64,000 bases of DNA from Scleroderma bovista (taxonomy: Eukaryota > Basidiomycota > Agaricomycetes > Boletales > Sclerodermataceae): positions 1-64,000 of the forward strand of contig JAYMGJ010000596.1 of NCBI GenBank assembly GCA_037178675.1, read 5' to 3'. Positions 10,644 through 22,887 of this stretch are shown piece after piece (position 1 is the stretch's first letter; each line of letters opens with the position of its first letter). Under the pieces are notes generated by a model. That model was not told the origin of the DNA. It worked only from the letters and a program-made list of their open reading frames with translations, and ran no database searches. The translations under genes were made by a program, and so were the position numbers.

Positions 10644-12840
10644 ATGGCGCTCGCCTTCGTTGTGGTTGTCCTCGCCGTTTATGCGCATGCTGCGATTCCA
10701 ACTGCGATGCACCGGGCGATTCCTGCCGTTCCGCCTATCAACGCGCCCGAAGGGCCCATTTATGCACAGAATGGCACCAGACTCCCGCCTTTGACCACCG
10801 TATATACATTCAATCAACTCAAAGACCACACCAACCCAGGCCTCGGCACGTTTTCTCAGCGTTATTGGATGAATTGGCAGTACTACAATCCTGGTACGCA
10901 TATAATCGCTCCCTAACTTTGGTTTGTCTTACGTTATAGCGATGGTAGGTGGTCCCATCATTCTTTTCACGCCTGGGGAGATAAACGCAGCAAGTCGGTG
11001 TAGCGTCCCATGGAATGCTGTACCACACTTACGAATTTGCAGACTACACTGGCTACCTCACAAACGATACTATGAGCGGCTTGATAGCGCAACAGCAAAA
11101 TGGCGCGACCGTTCTCCTTGAGCATCGGTTTTTTGGCCAATCCAATCCATATCCTGATTTATCTTCACAATCCTTAGCGCTCCTCACCATACAACAAGCG
11201 ATTGATGACTTCGTGTACTTTGCGCAAAATGTAACTCTACCCATGCCCGGTGGTGACAAAGTTAAACCGGATTCTACACCATGGATCCTTTTTGGCGGAA
11301 GCTACTCTGGTATGTGGCACCCCAAATTTGTATCCGCATAAGGAAAAGAGACTGATGGTGGGTTCAGGTGCATTGACAGCGTGGACGATGGTCAAGTGAG
11401 CCTCGAAAATTTGTTTCGTGTAGTAGCTCATAGCAGGCAGTAAGCCCAATATCTTTTACGCTGGCTACTCGTCTTCGGGTGTCGTCCAAGCCATAGAGTG
11501 AGTGTCATGCTACAGGACATCAGCTTCCTCACTTAGCTTGCATGCGTCGCCATTATTTTGCAGCGATTACTGGGCGTACTTCAAGCCAATACAGGAGTAC
11601 ATGCCCAAGAACTGCTCTTCTGATGTCCAGAGCGTTATTGCCTATTTGGATTCGCTGTATGCTGTGCATGACACAGGAAAGCTACAGGAACTTAAAACTG
11701 CGTTTGGACTTGGTGGGCTATCACACATTGATGACTTCGCAAGTGCTCGTAAGTTGAGCCCTCTTACTACTGGTTCCTGAATGTTGACGTGCGTGGTTGG
11801 TAGTGGTAAATAACATCGAAGATTGGCAGCAGCTTAAACCATACACGGGTCCCGGCGCCATGTTTTACCAGTTCTGCGATGCTCTCGAAGTCAAGGATGG
11901 TCAGAGTGCAGACGAAAATGGCTGGGGCCTCGAGCATGCAATCCAAGGTTGGGGTGCATTCTGGAATGGTACATATTATCAGCACCGTCAGTTGTGTTTC
12001 CGACCTACTAATGCAACCAGACTGATTGTGGCGTATTATGACTTTCTCTGTAGTGTGCGGTGATAAGGATGCTGAGTACGTTCCATTCTAATCCCAGCCT
12101 CCAAATGAGTTGATGATAAGCAACATCTTACTGCCGTGTGTAGGACGTGCCTAGGTACCTATGATACGAGTCAGGAGTTTTGGACAAGCACCGCAACCGA
12201 CAATTACATCCGCTCGTGGGTCTGGATCGTGTAAATTCTTATCTCTTGCACGGAAGAATGTGTTGACAATTTTTTTGTTCACACAGGTGCAACCAGGTCG
12301 GGTTTTATCAGGACGGTCCTCCTATCACACAGCCAGCAATCGTGAGCCGTATTTTGACACCCGAGTATTGGCAGGTGCGCCATTGATATTATGTCTTCTC
12401 CCCAAGCAATACTTGTCATTGCGGGATGCTAAAACTGGAACCTATAGAGACAATGCGTGAATTTCTTCCCTGAAAAGTTCAGCTCACCACCTGAGCCTGA
12501 TACGAAACAAGTTAATCAGGATTATCATGGGTGGTTCGTTGAAGTGGACAGACTGTTCTTTGCGAACGGAGAACGTGCGTTGGCTCCATATTCACCGTAT
12601 CCACTGTACCAATGCATACCCTTGAACAAAACAGGGGACCCTTGGCGTGAAGCTTCTGTCTCCTCGGATTTTGTCACTAGGACCAGCACGGATATGCAGC
12701 CCATCTACCTCAGCGACGCATTCCACTGCTCGGACATGAGAACACGTAGTGCAGTGGACCCAACGGTTGCGAAAGTGCAGAATGCGGCCCTTGGATACAT
12801 GAAGACGTGGTTGACAGGATGGCCAGGAACTAACTCGTAG
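10644..12840 (+). CDS. Secreted serine peptidase, family S28 (prolyl carboxypeptidase-like)
   Basis: Twelve exons join in frame to 517 residues: 10644-10893, 10940-10993, 11043-11309, 11368-11395, 11441-11497, 11564-11748, 11804-11986, 12054-12075, 12144-12230, 12287-12374, 12448-12574, 12635-12840. The first 16 residues look like a secretion signal. The protein shows the S28 hallmarks ILFTPGE, LLEHRFFGQSNPYPDL, the nucleophile motif GGSYSG (Ser188) and DAFHCSD with the probable catalytic His480. S28 enzymes cleave after proline and are used extracellularly to digest proline-rich protein. The intron pattern includes a 22-nt exon. The gene is convergent with DMC1. A copy of only its promoter and first exon lies at 6.5 kb. 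No disabling change was seen. Confidence 0.9.
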
Positions 12841-13213
12841 TCACACAGGAAATTTTTGCTATGCATCGGTAGTCACAGGATAATAATGATATCGACTGCA
12901 GCGAGCATACGGAGAGTTCGAGAACTTTTCAAACACAGATGTACACTTTGCAAGCTTACATTAAAACATGGGATCTTGTCTCAGTGTCAGAATGTAGGAC
13001 ACACTGCCATGAAGGTCGGTTCCTCATAACAGACATGTACATATGTACATCCTCACTTCAATTCTCTTGGGAAAGATATCAACTATCAAACATAACGTCA
13101 TGAACCACAACCATTGTGTTCACAAAACGACGATCTCCATCAAAAGACATTCACCATGGTCAAGGGAGATGGTCAATTCGGAGCACAGATGCCTAAACGA
13201 CGAGGAACAGACC

Positions 13214-15235
13214 CTAAACATCAATCCAGCCGCCTTCGTCCAGTTTGTACGATGCCTCGCTTTCAGGTCGATCGGGGCTATCCACCAATTTCGCAACGCG
13301 TTCCTCTGCACGACCTGGATCATTTGGGACAAGTTGGTAAGGAAGTAACACAAGCAATGACATATGACGCATTCTGTCGACTTGCGACCCCTTCGGAAGA
13401 GCTGCTTTCAGTTAATTCTCACCTTTGCGTAAGAAGATTCGAGTGGCGGAAGCATGGGATAGGATGTGCCCGCCTATAGGCTTCAGAGCACCACCGGCGA
13501 CAAACGTCATCGTTGCTCCGGGATCAGCTGTTGAATATATGAAGTGGAAATGACTGCTCCAGAGTTACATTGGTAAGTTACCTTGTACTTGGTTCGTAAT
13601 TAATACCGCGATCTAGGCAAGATTCAAAATGGAGGTCCATTCAGGGTGAGTTGGCATACGTTAAACTCCTCGGCCAGCTTTACAAGTTTCGACAACATCT
13701 GCGGTGATGCGAGCTCTTGACTGACTAATTCCATGAGGTCATTCCACAAATCTTACCTGTGCCAACTAGAATATGGCGTCGAACGTCTGTTGTGACCGCT
13801 CTTTGACGTTATACGTACCTTTTGTTGCCTTTCACTTAATTCCCCCCTTCCAGAGTAGTCAACCCTAAAGAGAGCCATAATAGAGTCCACAATCTGCAGG
13901 ATGTCAGCATCCAAAAGTGGTTGACGTATTTCCTATACCATCAGCCGGAAGTCTTTGTCTTCCGCAAAGCGCATGGAACATTCGTTGATAAGTTCCATCT
14001 GTAGGACTTAGTAAGTATAAACTAGATGAGTCCGGCAAACTGCGTCAAACCTGGTGCTCGCTGTTAAATGCACGAGCTTGTAGAAGACGTCAGCTAAGGC
14101 TAGAAATAAAAGGTAACTAAACCACCATAAAGAACATTCTCTAGAGCAGTACTTCCATCAACGCCAAATCTGTCTGCGATTGCCCTTATACGGTCGGGAC
14201 GAAAAGTGCCTTGGATAAATACGTCAAAGGCATGGTGAGCATACCCACGTAAGACCCACCTTCGGTATCAATGTATGCGACCTGTATGACTTAGATTTAG
14301 TGAAGGAATAATGCAGCGGACGTACTTTGCCAGCGGCTCCTCCGAGTTCCTGGGGAAGCTGGGACAAGACACACATGGTGTGTGCCAATTGCGTCTTTCC
14401 CGTGCGATACTCACCGTATACTTTCGATCCTAGGTTAAAGGGCAGATTCCGGGCTAGCGAAATACGAACCTTCGGTGATTGATTGTGACATGAGTCCGCC
14501 TGTAATCGCCAGGAAGTTTATGATGGTCATCTGGTCAACTTCCTACCTCCGAGGATAGCATCAACCGATTTGCTACCTGTGCTAATAACGAGGACGCGAC
14601 GGCGACGATCTTGTACTTCGATCCCCGTTGAAAACGAAGAGCCCTGCCTCGCTATGAGCGGGAGAGTCAACATGCATTCAAACAGGTCGCTACCGTGATT
14701 TTCTGCGCCGCTTCCTAAATGAACGTTGATCTGAGCATATTTTGTCATCCACATTGACGCATACATGGGGGTCACCTTGATTTTCTCCACCTTGGCTTCC
14801 GACATACCCTGGCAACTTGATGTGCACAACCAAACACGGTACAGGGACCGAGACACACTGACCTTGATTTTTAGCATTTGTCTACGCGTCGTCATGACCA
14901 CTCCAGAAACGGTGTTGATTGCAGCGCCCTGGAGGAAAGATTAGGTGGGATGTCAGGTGCATATATGCGTTACCTTGAGCTTCAGGATATCTTGCACGTT
15001 GATACCCTGTATGCATTTAGTATAGACATTAAGCAGAGAATTGATGAGAATCAAACATGTTGTTGAAGCTCGTCAACATTGTCGAAAAACGGTGTCTGTT
15101 CATGGCTAGTTGGGCGAATACTTTGCAGTGGTAGTGCAAAAGATCTACCTCGTCTAAGTCGTCCATGGCTGGCGGTGTCGGGGCACGGCTCTGCGGGGGC
15201 ATGCTGCCTTCTGGGACTGTACGACGCGGGGCCAT
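13214..15235 (-). CDS. DMC1: Meiotic recombinase Dmc1 (RecA/Rad51 family)
   Basis: Dmc1 forms filaments on single-stranded DNA and drives interhomologue strand exchange in meiosis. Nineteen exons give 350 residues in one frame: 15235-15149, 15095-15057, 15006-14974, 14928-14863, 14808-14776, 14714-14694, 14643-14547, 14499-14470, 14420-14326, 14281-14260, 14209-14126, 14076-14051, 13998-13939, 13893-13819, 13765-13757, 13698-13660, 13612-13582, 13527-13423, 13314-13214. Visible parts are the helix-hairpin region ([25 protein letters not shown]), Walker A GEYRTGKT (138-145), TEGTFRPDR, Walker B LMIVDS (Asp234) and the C-terminal [18 protein letters not shown] and [15 protein letters not shown] and the C-terminus fit Dmc1, not Rad51. 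Exon 15 is only 9 nt. The start at 15235 gives a normal length; a longer upstream frame exists but is less likely. Confidence 0.93.
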
Positions 15236-15479
15236 TGCACTTGGTTTGTGTGATGTCACTATGAGATGAAATGAACTAAGTTTACGGGAGTACGAAAGAC
15301 AGGATGTGGTCACGTGCGCCATAGGGAGTGTACAGAAATTGGTCGAACCGTAAACTCGAGAACTTGAGAAGCAACTCCCCTGTCAGCGAGAGACTGCCCG
15401 TGAGTCTATTGTAACGTGGTGATATTTATTGCTGACTTGTAACTCAAAACGCTGTGCCAAAATATTGCTTAGAATTTTA

Positions 15480-17090
15480 CTTGACGAATGAACTGCTCCG
15501 CAGGATGTAACAGCCCCTGAGGGTGTAGTTTCTCCTAGAAGACCTAATAAAAGGGTATAAGGAAGATTTTTCCTCCCATATGGGTAGACGACGACAACTT
15601 GCTACATCTTCTCCCTCCTGGGGAAAGTGAATAGATGTGTAAGTAGCATAAGAATGTCCTTGTATTTCGAGGAAACCTGCCAAGCCGGAGGGAGCCGACG
15701 AGAATACTGTAGTCGCCACCAGCTTCCCGTATCGCGAAGCCAAGAAGTCTAGCCTGCTTGATGAATTTCCCTTTGACAACGTAGGATTGCGCATTGTCAT
15801 AGGAGATCATGACTTGCGTGTCCGGCTCATTGTACTTTCATGAAGGTAAGATCACTCAGCCCTGCTGCAAGAATCGTAGCACGAGTAGATACGCTTGGCA
15901 GGATTGCCATCTTGATCCGACCAACCCTCCTCTACAAGACCACGGAAGTTCTATTACCAAGTTCCTCCAGAGGCTTGCTTCACCACAGGCGTCCACACTT
16001 GTAGTATCACCCCACGTGCTGCCCAGAGGTGCCACGAGGTGCCATGGTGTTGTTTATGCAACAAGCTCCTTTGTGCCATTCTTGAAGGCATCCGAACGGA
16101 GGAGTGTCACAAAAGAGTGTCCATAGGAGGGGACACCGAGCACTATCTTCTTCAGAGGTAATCCAGCTGCCCGCCAAACCTTCACTGCACAGACCACAGA
16201 ACCAAATTGGTATTTAGTGTTCCCCTACGAGTCGTCAATCGGCGAGATCGGACCCACGACGTCCGATCAGGAGCCATACACGTCGTAGTTCGTGATATAT
16301 CTGGAAATCGAGGACCTTTGCAAACTTCCACACATTTGTGAGAGAATTCCCATCCGTGCCCCAAAAAGTTTCATTGGGACGGACGCAGAGACAGTGATAT
16401 TCTTTGCGGAAATAGCTTTGTGTAATTCCTGTATGAATTAGCATTGATAGTGTTGCATCCGATGCCTTGCAGATCAGGATATTCCTAGCTGTCAATGAAT
16501 AGTGAACACGTTGCTGGCCCCGATGGGAAGAATGAAGACCTACACAAAGTTAACACTATCCAGGTCGTACTTGGCAAGGAAGTCAACTCTTCACGAAAGC
16601 CGTGCGGTTTTCTGCTGACGTTCAATTAAAAATATACATCTCTACCTCACCCTCCGATAAGAATATGGTATGATACCCATTCAAGGTTAACATGTAAACG
16701 TCCGGGGTTGTCTCACTTACGCCAATATGATCAGACTTCGGGTCTGCAGAATACAAGGACGACCTACGCGGAAGAATGGAACATTGTATTGTACTCCTCC
16801 CAGTTGATGGAAGAGAGCGGGACGTCATCAGAATGCCACCCAATGTAGAACATCGCAGAAACTCGGGCATCCTCTCCACGAGATTCATGCGGGAGAGAGA
16901 GAGAAAAAGGAAGGGAAGGGGAAGGAGTGGGCCCGCACTTAAGAAGCTCAGCATAGCAAAACATGAGTGTAGCAATGGTCACGTTGACCATAGAGGTGAG
17001 CACACTGGCCTTGATACCCAGGAAAAATGGTTGAACAAAAGGTATCCACGCGGGCATCAAGGAAATCCAATTTTCAAATACTCGGTGGCA
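15480..17090 (-). pseudogene. GH18 chitinase, decayed
   Basis: Pieces of one glycoside hydrolase 18 chitinase appear in the right order but in shifting frames. They include FYIGWHSDDVPLSSINWEEY (about 16850-16780), VYMLTLNGYHTI (16690), ENRTAFVK, YDLDSVNF then EYPDLQGIGCN (16560-16440), GTDGNSLTNVWKFAKVLDF, YDVYGSW, KIVLGVPSYGHSF and a C-terminal MISYDNAQS...IREAGGDY (15810-15690). The catalytic DxxDxDWE core is damaged: between NF and EYP the expected DW is missing or replaced by a stop, and frameshifts flank KYDLDS. The 3' part, with shared flank, recurs at 29.2-29.7 kb. Introns explain some frame changes but not all, so I call it a pseudogene. Confidence 0.75.
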
Positions 17091-17832
17091 AGACAAGATT
17101 CAGTGAATGGCAGGAAGACAAGTCGGATGCAGACAAGCTGCGCGTTCGTCGGTCCTGACGGTGTTCATAAAGGTCCAATGCGCCAGTTGCTGCCCGTCAC
17201 TTCACGTCACGACTCACGAGGACGAGAAGAAGATACAAAATAGTGATATCTGACTCACTGAGTGATCAGTGGCTTCAGGTCGCTTCACATTCTGAATGCG
17301 GGTCTACATCAGAACTCACTGCATCCTTTCGCAGTGGACTTCTCTCCACAATCATTTCCACGCATACATCGTGGCTCTGGGATTTCGCGGAACGACCTAT
17401 CTTCCTGTCTCAAGGTTTGCTTGCAAGGGGCGACTCTCAGACAAAGGATTCGCAGAGTGGTAGCTACGTCGCAAGCCGTTCAAGATCGGACAGAACACTC
17501 AAAAAGAAAAGTCGCCCTTCCCCTCTGACTCTCCAAAGGGAGGGGTCGACTGTCTGTGCATCTTTTTCGTCTGGTCCAATGATGGAATCATACAGTTCAC
17601 ATAATCCTATATCGAATGCGTGCAGGACGGGCAGGGCGATTGAAAGGGACGAACATCAGATCCTAGGAGGGGGGGAAACCATCCTGTGTATGGTGTACTA
17701 CAAGTGCCATAGATACTGCAAATTTTCAACTGATGAGCATCAACTAAGGTTCGTTCCTATTATCCCCACTACTGATGCGTGTCCTCTTGATCCGGGTTGG
17801 AATCGCCTGCTCTGGTCGCAGATAGCTGTTGA
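17091..17832. other. No gene recognised
   Basis: A long open frame (17243-17911) crosses this region and runs into the antisense of DUF6533 copy B. It has no recognisable domain and no family-like composition, so I treat it as chance. The last 150 bp resemble the sequence downstream of copies A and C. Confidence 0.45.
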
Positions 17833-19320
17833 TTATTCGCCCTGCTGCTCGTTCCAAGAGAGGGCGCTCATCTGCCGGTCAACTTCCTCGCTCACGTCTG
17901 TTGTGCTGTAGACTGTAGGCTTTAGGCGACGCAAGTCGATCACTACTCTCTGGCCACAGATTGCAAGGACTGGTAAGGCGATGCTATCAAATTGGATTAA
18001 TTGAAGAGAAGGGACTGGAGGTGTCACAATGCCATACCCTGTGGATATATATGACTTAAGGGTCTGGAAATCAAGTCAAGTCAAGGAAGGTTGTCTTGGT
18101 TGGATACGCTACGTACATCTCGATACACAGTCCTGACAATCGGGATTACTGATGCGACTTCTCTTGGATGGGCTCACAGACTTACGAACTAATGATGTAC
18201 ACGACATCGTGAAATACACTGACCTACGAATTATGAGAAAACCATTCCTTCACCACACGACTGTCTTACAAAATAGAACACCGAAACTAATAGAAGCATC
18301 TCAGTTTGAGGAAGGTAATCTCAGTCAAGCACTTACTATCTCTAACGAGCACCCGAAGTAACAGGGGCCAATTACTTGGGGATGGTCCCCGATACGCCTG
18401 GAGACTATACATGGCCATGCAGTACGCCAGTGTGTCAAGGACCAAGCTAGCAAAATAAAGGAACCACTAAGCATTGTTGTCGGCCCTGTGATATCTGTGC
18501 AGGAACGAAGTAGCTCACCACATAATCTGCAGGACCCCAACATGTAAGGAGCGTTCAAAATGAAAAATATTACTTCTATGACTTGCCTGGTACGGGTCGA
18601 AAACAGCTACCCGCCTCGAGCTCTACTATAGAATAGAGTATCTCAGTTTTCGATCCATAACTCACACACGATCAACTTACCGTCCAAAACCCCCTCCTGG
18701 TGACTTGAAATTCCAGCTAGGACTGAGGCCAATACTGCAACGTATCCCACGACTATACTTTTTAGCACGTGCCGATTACCATCCCAGATTACCCATGTGC
18801 GCAAGAGAACTAGACCTAGTGGACTTCAATATGGACAAACCCAAAGTGCAGTAGACTTACAGTGTGCAGATTCCAGACAAAATAGCAGGTATATGCCAAT
18901 AAATACCATAAAAACCTTGCAAATCTGCAACCAAAATTAGGTGAACAATGCCATGCCAATGTACATAGACCTACGTGTTGCCAAGCCCCAGCGAATAAAC
19001 CTGCTGCGTTTATTCCAATGATTGTTTGACTGAAGAGTATCCCATAGCGATTCAACAAGTAGATAACCTTCACTGCTGTCCAAGGCGAGTTCCAAATATA
19101 TTGGACCTAAAAGACGAAGGAAGCAGATTATATCACTACTCTCATACAGCTCGGCACTAAGCTCACCTCATCTCCAATGGTTAAAAAGTAATCATACCAC
19201 AGAAGCGTGTACCCAACGACCACGAAAATCCTAAAGGACAGTTCATTCCATCAAGTTTATGCTGACAGTAAGAAAAACTCACAGCGATAACCACGTATCA
19301 TGCACAAAGGCATCCACCAT
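17833..19320 (-). CDS. DUF6533-family multi-pass membrane protein, copy B
   Basis: Same architecture as copies A and C: exons 19320-19283, 19230-19167, 19106-18975, 18924-18861, 18815-18681, 18625-18587, 18526-18519, 18466-18337, 18286-18270, 18223-18186, 17983-17833; 271 residues. The signature LLWYDYFLTIGDE followed by QYIWNSPWTAVK is present. Two differences stand out. The acceptor before exon 5 has lost its AG (CAG to CAC), and the next AG three bases on restores the frame with one codon fewer. The C-terminus is about 30 residues shorter than in A, with an early stop after SALSW. The GC-AG intron and 8-nt exon 7 are kept. It looks translatable but may be starting to diverge or decay. Confidence 0.7.
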
Positions 19321-19570
19321 GATAATGATAATGCGACGTTGGACGTCTCAGAGGATCAACCATGCGGCCTTTTTGAGTGAAACTGGTGTGCTGCGAGCCT
19401 GCGACACGCTAAGCCGGGGCCCGTAACATGACTAATACTATAGAATAGACTTACACTCTACATCCATGATCCTGACATCAGTAAACTACCCAACTTCTCG
19501 CGTATGTTCGCTTCACACCCGCGGGTTACGTGCAACTTACGATAGCTCCAGATCTAGCGATCCCAGGCGC

Positions 19571-22500
19571 TGATTGGTGGAGCTGTCTTGGGCATTGCTA
19601 TGTGTAGTACAAATGGTATACTACTTGTACTAATGGTAGTCGTCATACATTGTATGGTACCATTCTTTATCGGTGAAATTGTTCAGATAAAATTCGTCGT
19701 AAAGTTCAAGGCATGTTTCTGAAGTTATGTTGCGATCAGCAGCCACCCCATACTTGGGGATCAACTCGACAGAGTGAATGACATCCAACAACGAGATGAT
19801 CGCCCCCACATGAGATCGACTACCATCTGGGTTGTTAGAAAACATACGCTGGACAGTGTACATTGCAACGTCAGGCTGATGAGCCGGGGTTGCTGTAAAA
19901 GCGAAGTATTGGACATATAGAAATGGGTTAGATAAACCAGGGGGGAGCGGGGAGCCTCTTGCTGAGAACGAGAATATAGCGCGAACTTGAGCAACAACAG
20001 CAGCTGGAAAAAAATAGAATGAGTACAGTTGCTGCTTAGCAGGCAGAACGCTTACTTGATATTCCTGGTGACGGGGGAGTATAGTGAACCAAAACAGTAT
20101 CGCATTTTCCATAAGGATGTTCTATCGAGGGCGGAAGAGCCTGCACTTGCTGGCTTGGCAGGAGGTCGCTCGGACAAAGGTGAGATTGCAACTGCAGTCG
20201 GAACTTTGACCATCCCTTGAGTAGACGCCCATGGAGCCGAGGATGATCGCCAGGAATGGCATCGATATAGTTCTGCAGGAGAGCTGGGAAGTCAGGAAGA
20301 TGGTATGTCATAACCAAGTAGTTTGGTGGTTTATCTGCAAAGTCGGGTTTCACGTTGACATGGAATGCGGTGGTTGAATCCTCAGTGACGATTCCCTTTA
20401 AGAAGTGGTTGCGAAAGGTTCTTGGACCATGGAAATGGTTTACCTCTTCTGGTGCAATACGCTGAACCCAGCTCATTGTTGGGTCAACATAGCGAGGATC
20501 ATCAGATGGTAAGGGCATGTTTGTGAGGCCGACATCCCTCTCACGTAGGAGAGAATAAAGGTCAAATCGTCGGATGGATTCTTCACGGTCAAGAAGTAGC
20601 ACAATTTGCTGTGTGAAGCCGCTCCTTTGGCGATTAGTACGCGTAAACAGGTCCTTGCAATGAGTAATTAGAAGTCGCTCGCTGACGTCTGCGGTGTATG
20701 GGATGAGGGAACCGGAATTACGAACACCACTGCTGAACGACTGTAGCAGCTCGAGTTTCGGGATCTGGAAATGCGGAATCTCCTGGGATTTTCCTCGGCG
20801 CGCACCTGCCCTTAGAATAGCGCCCTTGTATAAGTGGAACTCCTGCAATGACTCCTCCATGGCACGGATTGATGAGGGGGTGAAAGTTGGTGCTTGCGCT
20901 CGGTAGAGAAAGTCGACGATGGCACGGATGGCGTGGACAAAATCCGGATCTGCGAGGCCAGCTATAGTCGCAACAATAGTACGTTGGAGATCGCGATGTT
21001 CGTGGCCAGTCATTTGGTTGACTTGCGATACTCCATTAAAGTGGCAGATGCCGACCTGCTTGTGCTGGGTGCGGTAACGGACATCAATCTCGTCATGTCC
21101 CAACACCACCTTGCACCATTTAAACGGATGGTCAAAAAAGAGCTTGTGTCCGTAGTGTAAGAGTTCCCCGATGAGAAAAATGGATGGGTTAGAGAACCGC
21201 CAGTTCCGCCAGAACGGAAGCTGGACTCTGTTAAGATTATGTTTCTTCGCCTCAACCAAAAACTCTTGAAGCCTCCATGGATCTATCTTTTGACACAGCT
21301 CATGCAGCTTTTGTAGTGTGAGATCGCCGTCGCGCAGTGCATACGGGATCGCATCGCCAAACTGGCTCGTTTCAGCAATAGTAACAGGAGATACGGACTT
21401 TGTGACGCAGGCGATCATGAGTTGCTCAGGGAGGTCGGCGGTGTAGGCGACGAGTGGCGTGAAGCAATAACGAGTGAGGTTGGATGGGTCACTCATGAAT
21501 GTGCCGATGCGCACGGCAAGTTTGTGGCCAGCACAAACAATGTCAACACAACGGTGCCAGACACGCGCCTCCAGAACTGAGTGAAAGTCGGGGTGGGTGA
21601 GAAATTCTGGTGTGGGGGTATAAGCTATGCACGCCCAAGCATGCGACGTAGCCTTCATGCGGACCTTTGAGTTGATGTTCGCAACTGTGAGAAAAAGCGG
21701 GTGCATTTCAATATCGCCGGTCATTCGGGTGACTGGCGCCTTGTCAGATGCTAGGACTATTGGAACAATCGTGGCGCCAGCTGGTAGTTGATCCTGCATA
21801 TACTTGTAGTCTCAGTCTAGTAAGAAATGTCATGAACTGACCTGTATTCGATGTGCTTCATCACCCGACATCCACTCTCCATACTCACGTTCAGTTCCAT
21901 CGAAAATCTTGTAGGGGTCATACTCCATGTGTTGGGCAAACACTGGGTCTCCGAAGATCTCCCGCATGACCTCTAATGCATCGCGCCAGAAAAGATATAC
22001 CGGCTCCTTCGTTACATAGCCTTTAGTGTTGATCTTCGTGCAATGCCAAACCGGCCCTTTTGGTATTGCATCCAGTAGCGACAATAGTTCCTGTGCTGAG
22101 CGAAAACTGGGCTGTGACCTAGAACTAACCTACGAACATTATTAAACAACACATGTAGTGAGGATGAATGCTTACCCAACGAAGCTTCAAGAAGCTATTG
22201 ATTTGGGTTTGCATAAGATTGGTATGTAGGAATTTCGCCAATTCCCATTCATCCCTATCAATAAATGGGAAATATGGGTTGTTGTCTCTTGCGGAATGGC
22301 GATCCTCTTGTCTCATTCGTTCAAAAGTGTTCGAGTCGGATAGGTTGTATATGTAGCCTGACGTGGGATGAAATTGGCCGGTGCGTGGCTTATCTGGGGA
22401 TCTGTCTGGTACAGTGAATGTGGACGGGGTGGGTATGAACTTGTGACTACACCCGGGGTCATCGTACAAGTGTTCACAAACAGCGTTGGTCGAGGGGAAC

Positions 22501-22741
22501 ACCCGCCAGCACACTGGGCACTGAATTGCGTGGCTGGGTGCAAAGTCTTGAACCTCTTCAACTAAGATAGCAGCGGACTTACTCTTCACTATCCAAGGAT
22601 GCCCACTCATAGCCATTGTCTACGTCAGTTTCAGTCGTGCTTGACGGTATCGAACCTGATGGTGGTCCTGTATCCATTGTGTACCACAATCGTCGGAGTG
22701 TGAGGAAGAAATTCTCTAAGTCTTTCAAGCTCCGCCAATCA
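19571..22741. mobile_element. Plavaka/KDZ DNA transposon, borders uncertain
   Basis: The transposase gene at 19630-22616 is flanked by a short inverted match: tgattggtggagct at 19571-19584 and its inverted counterpart, with one mismatch, at 22728-22741. This could be a terminal or subterminal repeat, but 14 bp with one mismatch is weak and no target-site duplication was found. The element may extend right to include the divergent gene at 22888-23729. Confidence 0.3.
19630..22616 (-). CDS. Plavaka-type transposase (KDZ superfamily)
   Basis: Four exons, 22616-22176, 22129-21842, 21802-20056 and 20003-19630, give an unbroken 949-residue protein. The N-terminus has a zinc-finger-like CPVCWRVF...H...C cluster (Cys33, Cys36, His49, Cys56), then the family's WELAKFL. 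Exon 2 carries YKIFDG and YGEWMSGDEAHRIQ. Exon 3 opens with LPAGATIVPIVLASDK, a hallmark of Plavaka transposases (Kyakuja-Dileera-Zisupton superfamily), which are common in Agaricomycetes and cut and paste DNA through an RNase H-like core. The length is normal and no stop or frameshift is seen, so the enzyme may be active. An alternative upstream ATG at about 22673 lies in another frame and would need an extra intron. Confidence 0.85.
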
Positions 22742-22887
22742 CAACCCACTTCCGCCCCTCATCTAAACGACAGTGGTTCTGATGCAATCTGTTAGGTCAA
22801 GCTCGCCACATGCGTTTCTGCCAATTGAGAGGACCGTTAATCCTCTAGATTCTACAGGCGGGCGAGGAGGTGAGTAATTAAAGACCT

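Noticed and set aside
17243..17911. 222-codon plus-strand open frame
   Set aside because: Its end is antisense to the last exon of DUF6533 copy B, and the composition is not protein-like.
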